From Stigonema ocellatum SAG 48.90 = DSM 106950 (GTDB lineage Bacteria > Cyanobacteriota > Cyanobacteriia > Cyanobacteriales > Nostocaceae), in assembly GCA_016903675.1 (NCBI GenBank), contig JADQBA010000013.1, positions 1 to 64,000 on the forward strand: a stretch of 64,000 nt of DNA, read 5' to 3'. Of the stretch, positions 55,588-64,000 are shown in pieces. The stretch's first letter is position 1. Each line of letters starts with the position of its first letter. The notes under the pieces were generated by a model, which saw only the letters and a program-made list of their open reading frames with translations, made no database searches and was not told the DNA's origin. The position numbers and the translations under genes were made by a program.

Positions 55588-56970
55588 TTATCTGTAAGAC
55601 CATCTAGTAAACCCTTGTCCTAAAGCTATAGATATTAAAGGAGTGAGGGTAGATTCGTAAGCTGATTTAAGAATTTCTAAGTTAAGGAGATTATTTTCTT
55701 CGATAAGTCTTAAATCATTTATGTAAGGTTCCACATAGTTTATCCATTGTTGTTTACCCATAATTTTATGTGATATTAAAAGCCCTAGATGCTGCATTTT
55801 TACAAATTCATCAAAATAGTCATTATCAGGAATATGATTAGATTTTGATGAATTAACTTCTGCGAAAGTAGGAATTAAATTCCAAGGCTGATCGTGAGCT
55901 ACAAATGACCAAGGCAAATAGTGATCGAGTGAAAAACTTTCTGGGTAGAGAGCTTGCTTAGAGTAAATACATTGTATGTCAGTCTCCTTGAAAATCAGTT
56001 TCCAGTAAGATTTTTGTGGATTTAGTCCCCCTCTCTCATGAGGTGGGAATAGCTTGTTAGCAACAGCAGGAATATTGAGATTACGTTTTTGCATATATTT
56101 AAGCCATTCCCAAGATGCCCAAGCGCGAATAATTGAGTAGTTGGCTTCTATATATGAAACCCATTCAGAATGCAATATTATAGACTTACAATCTTTGTAA
56201 AGATTAGCATCGAAATAGTAAAGCGGCTTTTTGACTTCAAATTGCTCTTGTGATAAACTGAGAATTTTTTTTTCTACTTCACTATCCTTAAGACCTTTTA
56301 ACTCTTGTTCAAAAAATGGTCTGATAAGGCGGAAAGGTACATACCTTACAATAAAGGTAACTATATCATCTATATGCTGATTTCCTATTGTCTTGCGTAA
56401 TATTTTTTTATCTGTATCCGTGAATTTTAATATTGGTTCACCAATTTCAAGCTTCAAAGAGTCTAGCTTTTCTGTAATTTTGTCTTGCAATCCAAAGGAT
56501 AATTTGAAATAGGTATGAGGATACCAAGCGTTGGCTAGCATCTCAATGATGATTTCTCTAAAACTTATTGGTGATAAAATATCAAATTGTCTTCTTTTTA
56601 AAATATCAAGAAGAGAAATAAAAAAAAGATACTTATAAGAGTTTGTGGTATTTGTAAATAAACCGGACAGTACAGAAATATTTACTGTATTAGACTGGGG
56701 CAATTCGTGAGGTATATCTGTCATTAAATCAATTTCTCTATCTTGAATTACATCACATAGATAGAGCTTGATAAATTCCTTTGCTGCGGTTGAATTAATC
56801 TGTTGGAGTACTCTGACAATACCAGCAACGGTTTCAGCTGTGGGATCTGTGTGTTCATGAAACCAGCGAAATACAATAGGGCGCTCAACCCCTAATGCTG
56901 CTGCTAAACTGCTCTGACTAATGCCATGAGCTTCTAGTACTTGCCTAAGTGCTTTGCCTGCCTGTCCCAT
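55588..56970 (-). CDS. XRE-HTH plus HNH endonuclease fusion protein
   Basis: A 460-residue protein. Residues ~1-60 form a helix-turn-helix (HGISQSSLAAALGVERPIVFRW). A 250-residue middle domain has no family I know. The C-terminal third carries an HNH nuclease: CIYSKQALYPESFSLDHYLPW and WNLIPTFAEVNSSKSN (His in DHYLPW, Asn/His in the later stretch). ATG 56970 (MGQAGKAL) is preferred because the earlier in-frame ATGs (57018, 57006) lie in an operator palindrome. Probably self-regulated. A candidate restriction-type defence nuclease. Confidence 0.8.
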   Translation of the reverse strand: MGQAGKALRQVLEAHGISQSSLAAALGVERPIVFRWFHEHTDPTAETVAGIVRVLQQINSTAAKEFIKLYLCDVIQDREIDLMTDIPHELPQSNTVNISVLSGLFTNTTNSYKYLFFISLLDILKRRQFDILSPISFREIIIEMLANAWYPHTYFKLSFGLQDKITEKLDSLKLEIGEPILKFTDTDKKILRKTIGNQHIDDIVTFIVRYVPFRLIRPFFEQELKGLKDSEVEKKILSLSQEQFEVKKPLYYFDANLYKDCKSIILHSEWVSYIEANYSIIRAWASWEWLKYMQKRNLNIPAVANKLFPPHERGGLNPQKSYWKLIFKETDIQCIYSKQALYPESFSLDHYLPWSFVAHDQPWNLIPTFAEVNSSKSNHIPDNDYFDEFVKMQHLGLLISHKIMGKQQWINYVEPYINDLRLIEENNLLNLEILKSAYESTLTPLISIALGQGFTRWSYR

Positions 56971-56998
56971 AAGTCCTAAAAAAGCGTGTATCAGACTT

Positions 56999-57016
56999 GT
57001 TATCATAAATGATAAC
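56999..57016. promoter_or_regulatory. operator-like palindrome 1
   Basis: GTTATCATAAATGATAAC, 8-base arms around AA. Its exact reverse complement lies at 57033-57050; the two centres are 34 bp apart. Both lie between the divergent XRE-HNH gene (start 56970) and the small gene at 57083. Likely binding sites for the XRE domain. Confidence 0.75.
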
Positions 57017-57032
57017 ATAGTTTAAGTATTGT

Positions 57033-57050
57033 GTTATCATTTATGATAAC
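57033..57050. promoter_or_regulatory. operator-like palindrome 2
   Basis: GTTATCATTTATGATAAC, the reverse complement of palindrome 1. Covers the likely start region of the divergent plus-strand gene at 57083 and would allow one repressor to control both. Confidence 0.75.
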
Positions 57051-57082
57051 TTCGTTCTTTAGAGCAAATTAGGTAAAACTAA

Positions 57083-57298
57083 ATGTCCAAGAGCATTGCA
57101 ACTACTACTACTGCCAACACTCCAGATATTGAGTCTGTTAAAGTGACTCTGACTGGTTCTCCAAAAGCCATTACCAAGGTAATTCATAGCTTGTACGGGC
57201 TAAGATTTAGCGAAGTCAATGATTGGAGCCGTCCTCAGCCCACACAGAATCCTAATGAAGCGATAAGTATTCTGATCCGACGTGTTTCTCTAGATTAA
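57083..57298 (+). CDS. small conserved hypothetical protein
   Basis: A 71-residue protein divergent from the XRE-HNH gene. It has a Ser/Thr-rich start and VTLTGSPKAITKVIHSLYGLRF; no catalytic motif. Resembles small cyanobacterial proteins I cannot name. Shared operators with the XRE-HNH gene suggest a linked role. Confidence 0.6.
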   Translation: MSKSIATTTTANTPDIESVKVTLTGSPKAITKVIHSLYGLRFSEVNDWSRPQPTQNPNEAISILIRRVSLD

Positions 57299-57508
57299 GC
57301 GCTAAGCACACTCTGTGGCAGGCTTTGGCAATTCATAAGCCTGCATCAAGCGATCGCGAATTTCCAGTCTTGCTACCTCATCAGTTTGTAACTCAGGTAC
57401 ATGCATAGAAAAACCAAACTATATGAATTTATGTAAAGGCTCGTAGTTGCGCTTTAGCGCCCCAAGTATGAGCGCTGAAGCGCAACTACAAACCTTCAAT
57501 TATCCTGT

Positions 57509-58315
57509 TTACAGTTGACAAGCCAGGCATGGTAAATCATCATCATCATCATCTTCATCGAGAACTGAACCCAATGCTTCGGCTAGGGATGTATTGGAAG
57601 CAACTTTTTTCTCCTTAGCTACAGCCTTATCATGTTCAGCAATAATTTCATCTTTACGGGCAATTAATTCTAGTAAATTTTCGCCCTCAGTCCAGGTGTA
57701 ACGTCTACCATCACTGTGTTCTTGCTCATACTTCACTGCTTCAGCAAATAAATCTGGATGCTCTTGCGCCAGCATTACCCACTCATATTTACGCTGGAAA
57801 AAGCAGAAGAAACAACCAGAGCGACTGCGCCAACGGTAGTAATCTGGTAGTCCAATTCCACTTTCTTCAAGTAAACGGATAATATCTGTCTTCACAAGTC
57901 CCCGTTCCTTAAAAGGATAAACAGGTTTAATCTTAGGTTTGGTGGAAATATAACCATCCCTATTTTCATCAGCACGAATTCCAATATAACTAATAGCCTC
58001 ATCGTCTCCCACAAACTTTTCTAGAGGCTCAATTTTTAGCTTTTTAGTACACCAGCGCATTTTCGGTGAGGGCAAGAATCCACCATAAATATCAAGCCAA
58101 TGGTCAAACCCACGCTCTGCATTCAGATGCTGAATTTTGATTCCTAGCCGAGCTTTTATACGCTGTAAATACTGGTAGGTTTCAGACAGTTCTTTATGGG
58201 TGTCACAAAAGAAATATTCCATTTCTGGAATTTCCTTATGTAGCAAAATAGCTAAGGCAGTGCTATCCTTACCTCCTGATAAACCCAAGATATGTCTAAC
58301 TGGTTTTTCGCTCAT
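57509..58315 (-). CDS. PAPS reductase/DndC-like PP-loop protein
   Basis: A 268-residue PP-loop ATP pyrophosphatase: SGGKDSTALAILLH at residues 14-27. Cysteines in MRWCTKKLKIEPL (about residue 89) and SGCFFCFFQRKYEW (about 168-171) are typical of the phosphoadenosine phosphosulfate reductase/DndC group; a CLAC motif in the Asp-rich tail is unusual. In bacteria such proteins act in sulfate reduction, DNA phosphorothioation (DndC) or BREX type 4 (BrxP). No sulfate-assimilation or dnd genes are nearby. Confidence 0.82.
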   Translation of the reverse strand: MSEKPVRHILGLSGGKDSTALAILLHKEIPEMEYFFCDTHKELSETYQYLQRIKARLGIKIQHLNAERGFDHWLDIYGGFLPSPKMRWCTKKLKIEPLEKFVGDDEAISYIGIRADENRDGYISTKPKIKPVYPFKERGLVKTDIIRLLEESGIGLPDYYRWRSRSGCFFCFFQRKYEWVMLAQEHPDLFAEAVKYEQEHSDGRRYTWTEGENLLELIARKDEIIAEHDKAVAKEKKVASNTSLAEALGSVLDEDDDDDDLPCLACQL

Positions 58316-58350
58316 GCTCGTTAGTAGAAATTTGGAAAGTTTTTTATATT

Positions 58351-58527
58351 AGGACTTACGCATTGACAAGAAAACCCAAATATGAGGTATGGATTGCAGG
58401 CATTTAACTTCGATTTTTCGAGACTTTTTAAGCGATCGCTATCCATCCAAGGATGATTGATCAAAGCCTGAAACGACGTATCTTCGTTAATGCACAAGAT
58501 GATTCGTTTGTACAGTGCGTAAGTCCT
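58351..58527. repeat. MITE-like element, copy 4
   Basis: Ends AGGACTTACGCATTGACAAG and TGTACAGTGCGTAAGTCCT; contains a GCGATCGC HIP1 site. The interior differs from copies 1 and 2. No frame. Confidence 0.7.
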
Positions 58528-58557
58528 ATATATGTTAAATTTGTTTACCCCACCAGC

Positions 58558-58716
58558 CTAGTCTTGATAATATTTGTCTAACATATCCTCTACTTGGACT
58601 TTTGGCTGTTCAGTAAGCTTCTTTATAATTCTACCTGCAATGTTGACAAACTCCACGCTATCAAGAGGCAACTTGGAAAATGGAGAAAAATTTTTCGATG
58701 AAGTTTCCAGACTCAA
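58558..58716 (-). CDS. small unidentified frame (52 aa)
   Basis: From TTG 58716: ends EDMLDKYYQD, with charged helical content (NIAGRIIKKLTEQPKVQVED). No ATG start, and a different frame starts MIRVTDVLEGSG just upstream, so it may be the frameshifted end of a small gene. Low confidence. Confidence 0.35.
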   Translation of the reverse strand: MSLETSSKNFSPFSKLPLDSVEFVNIAGRIIKKLTEQPKVQVEDMLDKYYQD

Positions 58717-58862
58717 CCTGAGCCTTCGAGAACATCGGTTACTCTAATCATGCGCGATGGGGTGAAAGGTTACATTCAAGCGGCTGGGGGTGCGACGAAA
58801 TTTCAATACTTTGAACCCCCTCCTACACGAAAATGCTCTTGTGTGGAATTGCTCTGCCACCA

Positions 58863-61800
58863 CTAACTAATTGACTTAAACCAAGCCTCATAGAACTTAG
58901 GATAAGTCATTTTTTTTGCACAGTTCCAAATGATTGGATAGTACATAGCGAATAAATCAAAGTGGTTTTTGTAATTTTCATATGATAACCAATTCTTCAA
59001 AAGGCTAACAACATCCGCCATATGCTTCTCTAGCACTATATTCTTTAAGCTAAATGCCGCCCACTGAAGGTTATTACTAAATACCTTTTGGTCACGGATA
59101 AAGGCTATCAACTCTTCTATCGCTGTTTGGTTGCCAACGCCGATTTTCCCTAAGCTAATTGCCGCGTGGTTAAGAATAAAAAAATCTCCCTTTTGGTCAT
59201 GGATAAGGGCTATCAACTCTTTTATCGCTGTTTGGTTGCCAACGCCGATTTCCCCTAAGTTAGATACCGCACTGCTACCAGTATAACTATAAAAACCTAA
59301 ATAACTTACCTTTGGGTCACGGATAACTGCAATCAACCCTTCTATCGCTGTTTGGTTGCCTGGGTCAATTTCCCCTAAGCTAGATGCCGCCGGTCTACGA
59401 GTATAACTACCTACCTTTTGGTCACGGATAAGAGCTATCAACTCTTCTATCACTGTTTGGTTGCCAACGCCGATTTTCCCTAAGCTAGATGCCGCCTCCC
59501 TACGAATATAAGAATCTCCCTTTTGGTCACGGATAAGAGCTATCAACTCTTCTATCGCTGTTTGGTTGCCAACGCCGATTTCCTCTAAGCTAGATATCGC
59601 CTGCCTACGAGTATAAAAATCTTCCTTTTGGTCACGGATAAAGGTTATCAACCCTTCTATCGCTGTTTGGTTGCCTGGGTCAATTTTCCCTAAGCTAGAT
59701 GCCGCCTGCCTACGAGTATCAAAATCTTCCTTTTGGTCACGGATAAGGGCTATCAACTCTTCTATCACTATTTGGTTGCCAACGCCGATTTTCTCTAAGC
59801 TAGATATCGCCTCCCTACGAATATAAGAATCTCCCTTTTGGTCACGGATAAAGACTATCAACCCTTCTATCGCTGTTTGGTTGCCAACGCCGATTTCTTC
59901 TAAGCTAGATGCCGCCTGCCTACGAGTATCAAAATCTTCCTTTTGGTCACAGATAAGGGCTATCAACCCTTTTATCGCTGTTTGGTTGCCTGGGTCAATT
60001 TTCCCTAAGCTAGATGCCGCCTGCCTACGAGTATTACTACTTACCTTTGGATGACAGATAAGGGCTATCAACTCTTCTATTGTCTTTGTTGTATTGATTG
60101 TTAGCAGTATATTTAATGCTTCGTCGCCAATTATATTCAAAAACCCTTTCCACTGTAGTTGTGTTTGTAAATTACTGTATCTAACAATTTGCGGAACAAT
60201 TTCGTTACGCAAAGAACAATCATTAAACTCGGTAATTCCTTGTGCAGCTAGAAAGTAAGCTTGAAACTCATAAAATCCTCTATGGACGCTATCTATGTTG
60301 CTCCATTCTCCGCAACCATCATTAAAGTCCACCAATGCTTTAATAAAGTTTTCTTTATTTTCATATGCTATGTCCTCACGCCCTAACCACAGCAGAATCA
60401 CCTCTTTCCACTGTAGTTCTAATATGCGATAGACTCCTTGTTCTAGGTTTTCAGGAACGTTTTTCAGAAAATACTCCCAATTCTCAACAGTTAATGCAGC
60501 AAAATATTCTTGAAAAGTGGGATGAAAGAAGGCATAAACTTTTTCTCCTGGATTTCTTTCACCTTCTGCTGGATAACCTATGTTGATTAACCATCCCAAC
60601 TTTAAAGCCCACCAAAATAGGGTAGATTTTTCATTAGGATAATTTAGAATATTTCTTATAAAACTTTCTCGCAATCGAAACCGAGAATCTTCTTTATCAA
60701 TTGCTTTTATTGCCAGTTTACCCAAGTTTATATTTAGTTGTTTTTTCAGTTCTGGGGAGATCTCAAATACTTCATTAGTGTCATCTTTCCATGTATAGTG
60801 ATTTTCTACAAGCAATTGATAAAAGCCAGCTTTTGTATCTGGTAATGTGCCTAGACCTTCTCTCCAAATGCGGCACAACAACGCCAATCGCAAGGGGTTT
60901 TTAACCAAATCTCGGAGGCGTTTCCGGTTGTCTTCCCCTAGTTTATCCAGTAATTCTTTTGTTTTCGGGTCGTCTTTCCCAAACCACTTGTTAATGAATT
61001 CGTGAACTTGGTCAGGGTATTGAAAGTCCAGAGTGCGGTAAATATCAAAGTTTTCGTATATAGCCTCCTTTTCCACTTCCCACAGATTTAACCGACAGCT
61101 CAGCACTACTCTCACGCAGTTAGCCCAACCTTGGACTAACTGTTTTTTGATCTTACTCAAGGGAGAACTGACAGCCATTTCGTCTGCTCCATCTAATAGT
61201 AGCCACAATTGACTACTTGCAAGTAGTTCTTCAAAAAGAAGCTGCCATTCTTTCGGTGTATCCTTGGGATTTTCTGCTATATCTCTCAACCAAGTTTCTA
61301 ATAGATAGCGATACAGCCAACCCTGACCTGTTTCATCTCCTTCCTGCACTCGTTTGTTATTAATTTCAGCCAGAGGAATCCAAATTGGGAATCCGTGTTT
61401 TTCTTCTAATATCCAATAAGCAATTCTTTGTAATAACGTGGTTTTACCACCACCAGGGTCGCCAACTATTACCAGTCTTTTTCCTTTGCTTCTCTTGCTG
61501 TTCTTAGCCTTAAGAACCTCGTTGAAAAACTCATCGTTTTTATACTCACGAACAACTTCATATTTCTTATCTGGCTTATTGAATGGAGACTCTTCTGGAG
61601 TCGAAAAATCCTCCCTAGGTCGGCGTTGAGCATCTGGTTTTCGCTCTATAAGTCCCAGTGGTACGTAGAGTTGTAGTAATGGGTTTTCCTCATTCCACAG
61701 TCCCTCATTCCACAGAGGACTGTTAATAAACCTCTTTGGCTCTTTTTCTTTAAGCCGCTTGCCGAATACATTAGGGAACCAAAAGTTGTAAGCAATAGCG

Positions 61801-62474
61801 ATGTCAAGTGCAAATTCTAAAGGTCGATCCAATTGTTGACGACCAAAATTAACTGCTTGATCATCAAATGATAAAAACCCATCTACTCGTTGGAACTTAT
61901 TCTCAGATAAAGTCTCGCTCTTAGCAAAACCTGTACATTCGATGGCGAGGTAGTCCCGTCGGTCAACCATCTCCTGTAGCTCACTACTTTTCCTAAGGAT
62001 TCCACCACCTTCCCAGAAAAGTTCTAGCCCTCGACGTTCTTCGTTTGCCCAATCACGAAGACAGTGGGTAAGTGATACGGCTGCCACGACATGACCCCTT
62101 AATAAAATTAGGATGGGCAGCAAATCGTAATGCCAACAGATTGCACAGAAAAGTATTGCCAAGTCGAGGCAATTTCCTTTACCCGGAGTATCGAAGATTT
62201 TCTCTGGTGTACGTATTAGTTGTTTTCCGTCCTCTGACAACTGACGATATTCATTTAAGGCATACTCCACCTTTTTCTTGGATAAAGCGTTATAGATTTT
62301 TTCAACTAGTTGATGACGATCCTCTTGTGTTTGATTAAAATCGTAATCACTCGCAGGCAGATAGGACGCTTCAACGGCTTCCTTAATAAATTGCTGAACT
62401 GCTTCTGAGTTTTTAGCAAAAATGACAAAGCGAGCTAAACCTATGCAATCTTCTTTGTCCCACAACCAATCCAT
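58863..62474 (-). CDS. NACHT NTPase with N-terminal transglutaminase-like domain and HEAT repeats
   Basis: A 1203-residue NLR-like protein. Residues ~30-200 contain GKGNCLDLAILFCAICW (Cys near 100), then RGHVVAAV with a His and later acidic residues, the Cys-His-Asp layout of a transglutaminase-like domain. NACHT: Walker A VIVGDPGGGKTTLLQ (near residue 340), LLLDGADEMA as Walker B, then a DinB-like arm. From ~residue 790 to 1130 nine to ten 35-residue HEAT-type repeats (NQTAIEELIALIRDQK...). ATG 62474 has GGAGG upstream. It follows an LCAT-like gene by 37 bp, the pair forming an operon. Proposed sensor-effector defence protein. Confidence 0.85.
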   Translation of the reverse strand: MDWLWDKEDCIGLARFVIFAKNSEAVQQFIKEAVEASYLPASDYDFNQTQEDRHQLVEKIYNALSKKKVEYALNEYRQLSEDGKQLIRTPEKIFDTPGKGNCLDLAILFCAICWHYDLLPILILLRGHVVAAVSLTHCLRDWANEERRGLELFWEGGGILRKSSELQEMVDRRDYLAIECTGFAKSETLSENKFQRVDGFLSFDDQAVNFGRQQLDRPLEFALDIAIAYNFWFPNVFGKRLKEKEPKRFINSPLWNEGLWNEENPLLQLYVPLGLIERKPDAQRRPREDFSTPEESPFNKPDKKYEVVREYKNDEFFNEVLKAKNSKRSKGKRLVIVGDPGGGKTTLLQRIAYWILEEKHGFPIWIPLAEINNKRVQEGDETGQGWLYRYLLETWLRDIAENPKDTPKEWQLLFEELLASSQLWLLLDGADEMAVSSPLSKIKKQLVQGWANCVRVVLSCRLNLWEVEKEAIYENFDIYRTLDFQYPDQVHEFINKWFGKDDPKTKELLDKLGEDNRKRLRDLVKNPLRLALLCRIWREGLGTLPDTKAGFYQLLVENHYTWKDDTNEVFEISPELKKQLNINLGKLAIKAIDKEDSRFRLRESFIRNILNYPNEKSTLFWWALKLGWLINIGYPAEGERNPGEKVYAFFHPTFQEYFAALTVENWEYFLKNVPENLEQGVYRILELQWKEVILLWLGREDIAYENKENFIKALVDFNDGCGEWSNIDSVHRGFYEFQAYFLAAQGITEFNDCSLRNEIVPQIVRYSNLQTQLQWKGFLNIIGDEALNILLTINTTKTIEELIALICHPKVSSNTRRQAASSLGKIDPGNQTAIKGLIALICDQKEDFDTRRQAASSLEEIGVGNQTAIEGLIVFIRDQKGDSYIRREAISSLEKIGVGNQIVIEELIALIRDQKEDFDTRRQAASSLGKIDPGNQTAIEGLITFIRDQKEDFYTRRQAISSLEEIGVGNQTAIEELIALIRDQKGDSYIRREAASSLGKIGVGNQTVIEELIALIRDQKVGSYTRRPAASSLGEIDPGNQTAIEGLIAVIRDPKVSYLGFYSYTGSSAVSNLGEIGVGNQTAIKELIALIHDQKGDFFILNHAAISLGKIGVGNQTAIEELIAFIRDQKVFSNNLQWAAFSLKNIVLEKHMADVVSLLKNWLSYENYKNHFDLFAMYYPIIWNCAKKMTYPKFYEAWFKSIS

Positions 62475-62511
62475 CAAGACCTCCAGCAGCTATTCTTGAG
62501 CAAAAATTTGC

Positions 62512-63990
62512 TTATCCCATTACTTGAAACAAGTCATGCACAGCTTTTGGAGCTAGATCGTGCGCTCTGCCTGTTTCTACTTCCAGATGGTATAGCCCTG
62601 GAGCAAGAACAGATGGATCGAGAATAAGCCTATACTGAGTATCGTTTTCTTGTTTAAACTTTTCCTTCACAGGCGATCTTCCACTACCTGAAACTGGAGT
62701 GATACGTGCGTTTAACCCACCAAAGTTCCTACTTGAGTTCAAAGTTTCAGGCTCTACATTGATAATTTCAGCACCTAATTGGACTGGTTCATTGAGGAGG
62801 TACAGATCATCGATAGTGAGACTAATACCTGCCCTTTGTTGAGCCGCCTGAATACTCATAGGGTTTTGAAAGTCCTCTATAGTATCTTGCAGTCGCATTA
62901 GGTAAGATTTCAGCAAATTCCAAACCTGGGGATTACTTTGCAATGAACCATGACATTCTATTAAAGGTACATCTTGCAATTCGTTGGAACTTAACTCAAG
63001 CGGTATAGCTGATACTAAAGGTACAGTGTCATCTCCAGTGCAATAGCTAGGAAAGAGCGGTTCTCCATTATTTGGGTGTGGTGGCAGTATCTCTTTGCTC
63101 ACGTTTAGTCTCCCATCGGAGATCTGAGCAGATTGAAATGTACTTTTTTGACCTACACCAATTATTGGCTTTGTTGTATACGAGCGACTACCCTTAAGTA
63201 ACTTGACGAATTCCCGTCCCTGTCGTGCTTGCTCTTTCACCACGCCTGGAATTTCATCAGTTTCCGACACTCGCTGCCAATTTGCACCGACATTAATCAT
63301 CGGGTATATCGGCAGCAACTGATAAGCTGATGTAAAAGAACGTACCACTTCCGTTAGATCGGGAAATGGTCGCTTTTGGTAACCGTTTGCCAAAAATTCA
63401 AGTATCTTAACAGATCCACGGTAGGGGGTGCCCAAGGTAATCAGAGCCTTGCAGTGTTGAGCGCCGCCTAAGTGTTCCAGATAATAACGGGCAACTAACC
63501 CCCCCATACTGTGGGCAATTAGAATGACTTTAGCTTGTGGATATACTTCTTGCCATCTCGGCAACTTCTTGTTAATCAATTTCTGCAACAACCTAGCTGC
63601 CACCCTATTATCGCGTCGCCAATCATAAGCAAACTCGAAAAAGTTTGCTTTGTTGTCATCATTTACATTGCTAGGAGTTACGTCAAAGTTTTTGATCAGC
63701 TGTTTGCGAATGTAAGAGTAACCATCAACCTTGAAGAACCCTGGAACCAAACGAGCATCTTGTATTAAGCCAGATGCCTTAATGCCATCGTCTAGCTCAT
63801 CTCTTTCTGGGTCATCATCCTGTAACGTTAGTTCTTTAAATAATGAACGCTGACTAATTATCTCAATCGTTGCTCTCAAAGCTGCCTCAACAGAGATATT
63901 CCAGATATCTTTGCCGTCTTTTTGTAGCACGCTGCCCATGACTCCAGGCAACAGTACTACAATATCTTTCATAGCTGTTTTTTGAGTCAT
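62512..63990 (-). CDS. LCAT/PGAP1-like alpha/beta hydrolase
   Basis: A 492-residue alpha/beta hydrolase of the lecithin:cholesterol acyltransferase type: oxyanion region LLPGVMGSVLQK at the start, nucleophile elbow AHSMGG in VILIAHSMGGLVARYYLEHLGG, and later Asp/His residues (GDDTVPLVSAIP; ECHGSLQ). The last ~110 residues form an Ig-like beta domain. It could act on membrane lipids. ATG 63990 is chosen; a GTG at 63999 lies at the window edge, so the gene may begin further right. Upstream neighbour of the NACHT gene; a lipid-attacking effector is plausible but unproven. Confidence 0.8.
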   Translation of the reverse strand: MTQKTAMKDIVVLLPGVMGSVLQKDGKDIWNISVEAALRATIEIISQRSLFKELTLQDDDPERDELDDGIKASGLIQDARLVPGFFKVDGYSYIRKQLIKNFDVTPSNVNDDNKANFFEFAYDWRRDNRVAARLLQKLINKKLPRWQEVYPQAKVILIAHSMGGLVARYYLEHLGGAQHCKALITLGTPYRGSVKILEFLANGYQKRPFPDLTEVVRSFTSAYQLLPIYPMINVGANWQRVSETDEIPGVVKEQARQGREFVKLLKGSRSYTTKPIIGVGQKSTFQSAQISDGRLNVSKEILPPHPNNGEPLFPSYCTGDDTVPLVSAIPLELSSNELQDVPLIECHGSLQSNPQVWNLLKSYLMRLQDTIEDFQNPMSIQAAQQRAGISLTIDDLYLLNEPVQLGAEIINVEPETLNSSRNFGGLNARITPVSGSGRSPVKEKFKQENDTQYRLILDPSVLAPGLYHLEVETGRAHDLAPKAVHDLFQVMG

Positions 63991-64000
63991 AGTACTCACT

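Noticed and set aside
1..64000. tRNA or rRNA genes
   Set aside because: I scanned the intergenic stretches by eye and saw no cloverleaf with a TTC-R-A arm or rRNA sequence; a tRNAscan run would be decisive.

Overview
The window is chromosomal DNA of a filamentous, probably heterocystous, cyanobacterium. The evidence is frequent HIP1 octamers (GCGATCGC) inside genes and at their edges, long heptamer STRR arrays (GGGGAGT/ACTCCCC), a xisI-family gene, an 8-HDF-type photolyase close to the Synechococcus enzyme, and nblS directly downstream of purD. The exact genus cannot be named from the sequence.

Layout. 1-440: repeat-rich DNA with a MITE-like element. 442-11789 (minus strand): an exopolysaccharide or cell-surface glycan cluster. 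It runs from a small zinc-binding-like protein and a Wzc/BY-kinase through an ABC-2 exporter permease, a GT2 transferase, a cupin, a DegT aminotransferase, a methyltransferase, two GT4 transferases, a hexapeptide acyltransferase and a sugar epimerase, with ATGA-type overlaps that suggest operons. 12768-14555: aspS. 14769-20677: an exostosin-like protein, a small unknown, a broken htpX start and a two-gene nitrate/taurine-type ABC importer split by a large STRR hairpin. 20909-26005: a TonB-like proline-rich protein, twin DUF488 genes and photolyase. 26163-30107: a giant multi-spanning membrane protein. 30146-36516 (minus): a second glycan block with two nucleotide-sugar-transferase-like proteins, a methyltransferase, a Wzt-type ATPase and a UDP-sugar epimerase. 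37352-41312: purD, nblS and a zinc-ribbon membrane protein.

From about 41.4 kb to the right edge the window is a genomic-conflict island: a HigBA-like toxin-antitoxin pair, DUF433 genes, a UPF0175 antitoxin with an internally deleted PIN toxin, a PD-(D/E)XK-like protein, a complete three-gene pPIWI-RE operon (REase, then DinG-like helicase, then pPIWI-RE protein), a brxL fragment, xisI, a 33-bp tandem repeat, an XRE-HNH endonuclease with twin operators, a PAPS-reductase/DndC-like protein, and at the edge a NACHT NTPase with an N-terminal transglutaminase-like domain and a HEAT sensor array, paired with an LCAT-type alpha/beta hydrolase.

How it fits together. The left glycan genes and the Wzt/epimerase block probably make and export one surface polysaccharide: the exporter permease (8.3-9.1 kb) and its likely ATPase (33.7-34.9 kb) sit 25 kb apart. 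The right third holds two intact candidate defence operons (pPIWI-RE; hydrolase + NACHT) among broken modules and MITEs, as expected for a fast-changing defence island. All functions are read from motifs and family memory; no database search was run.
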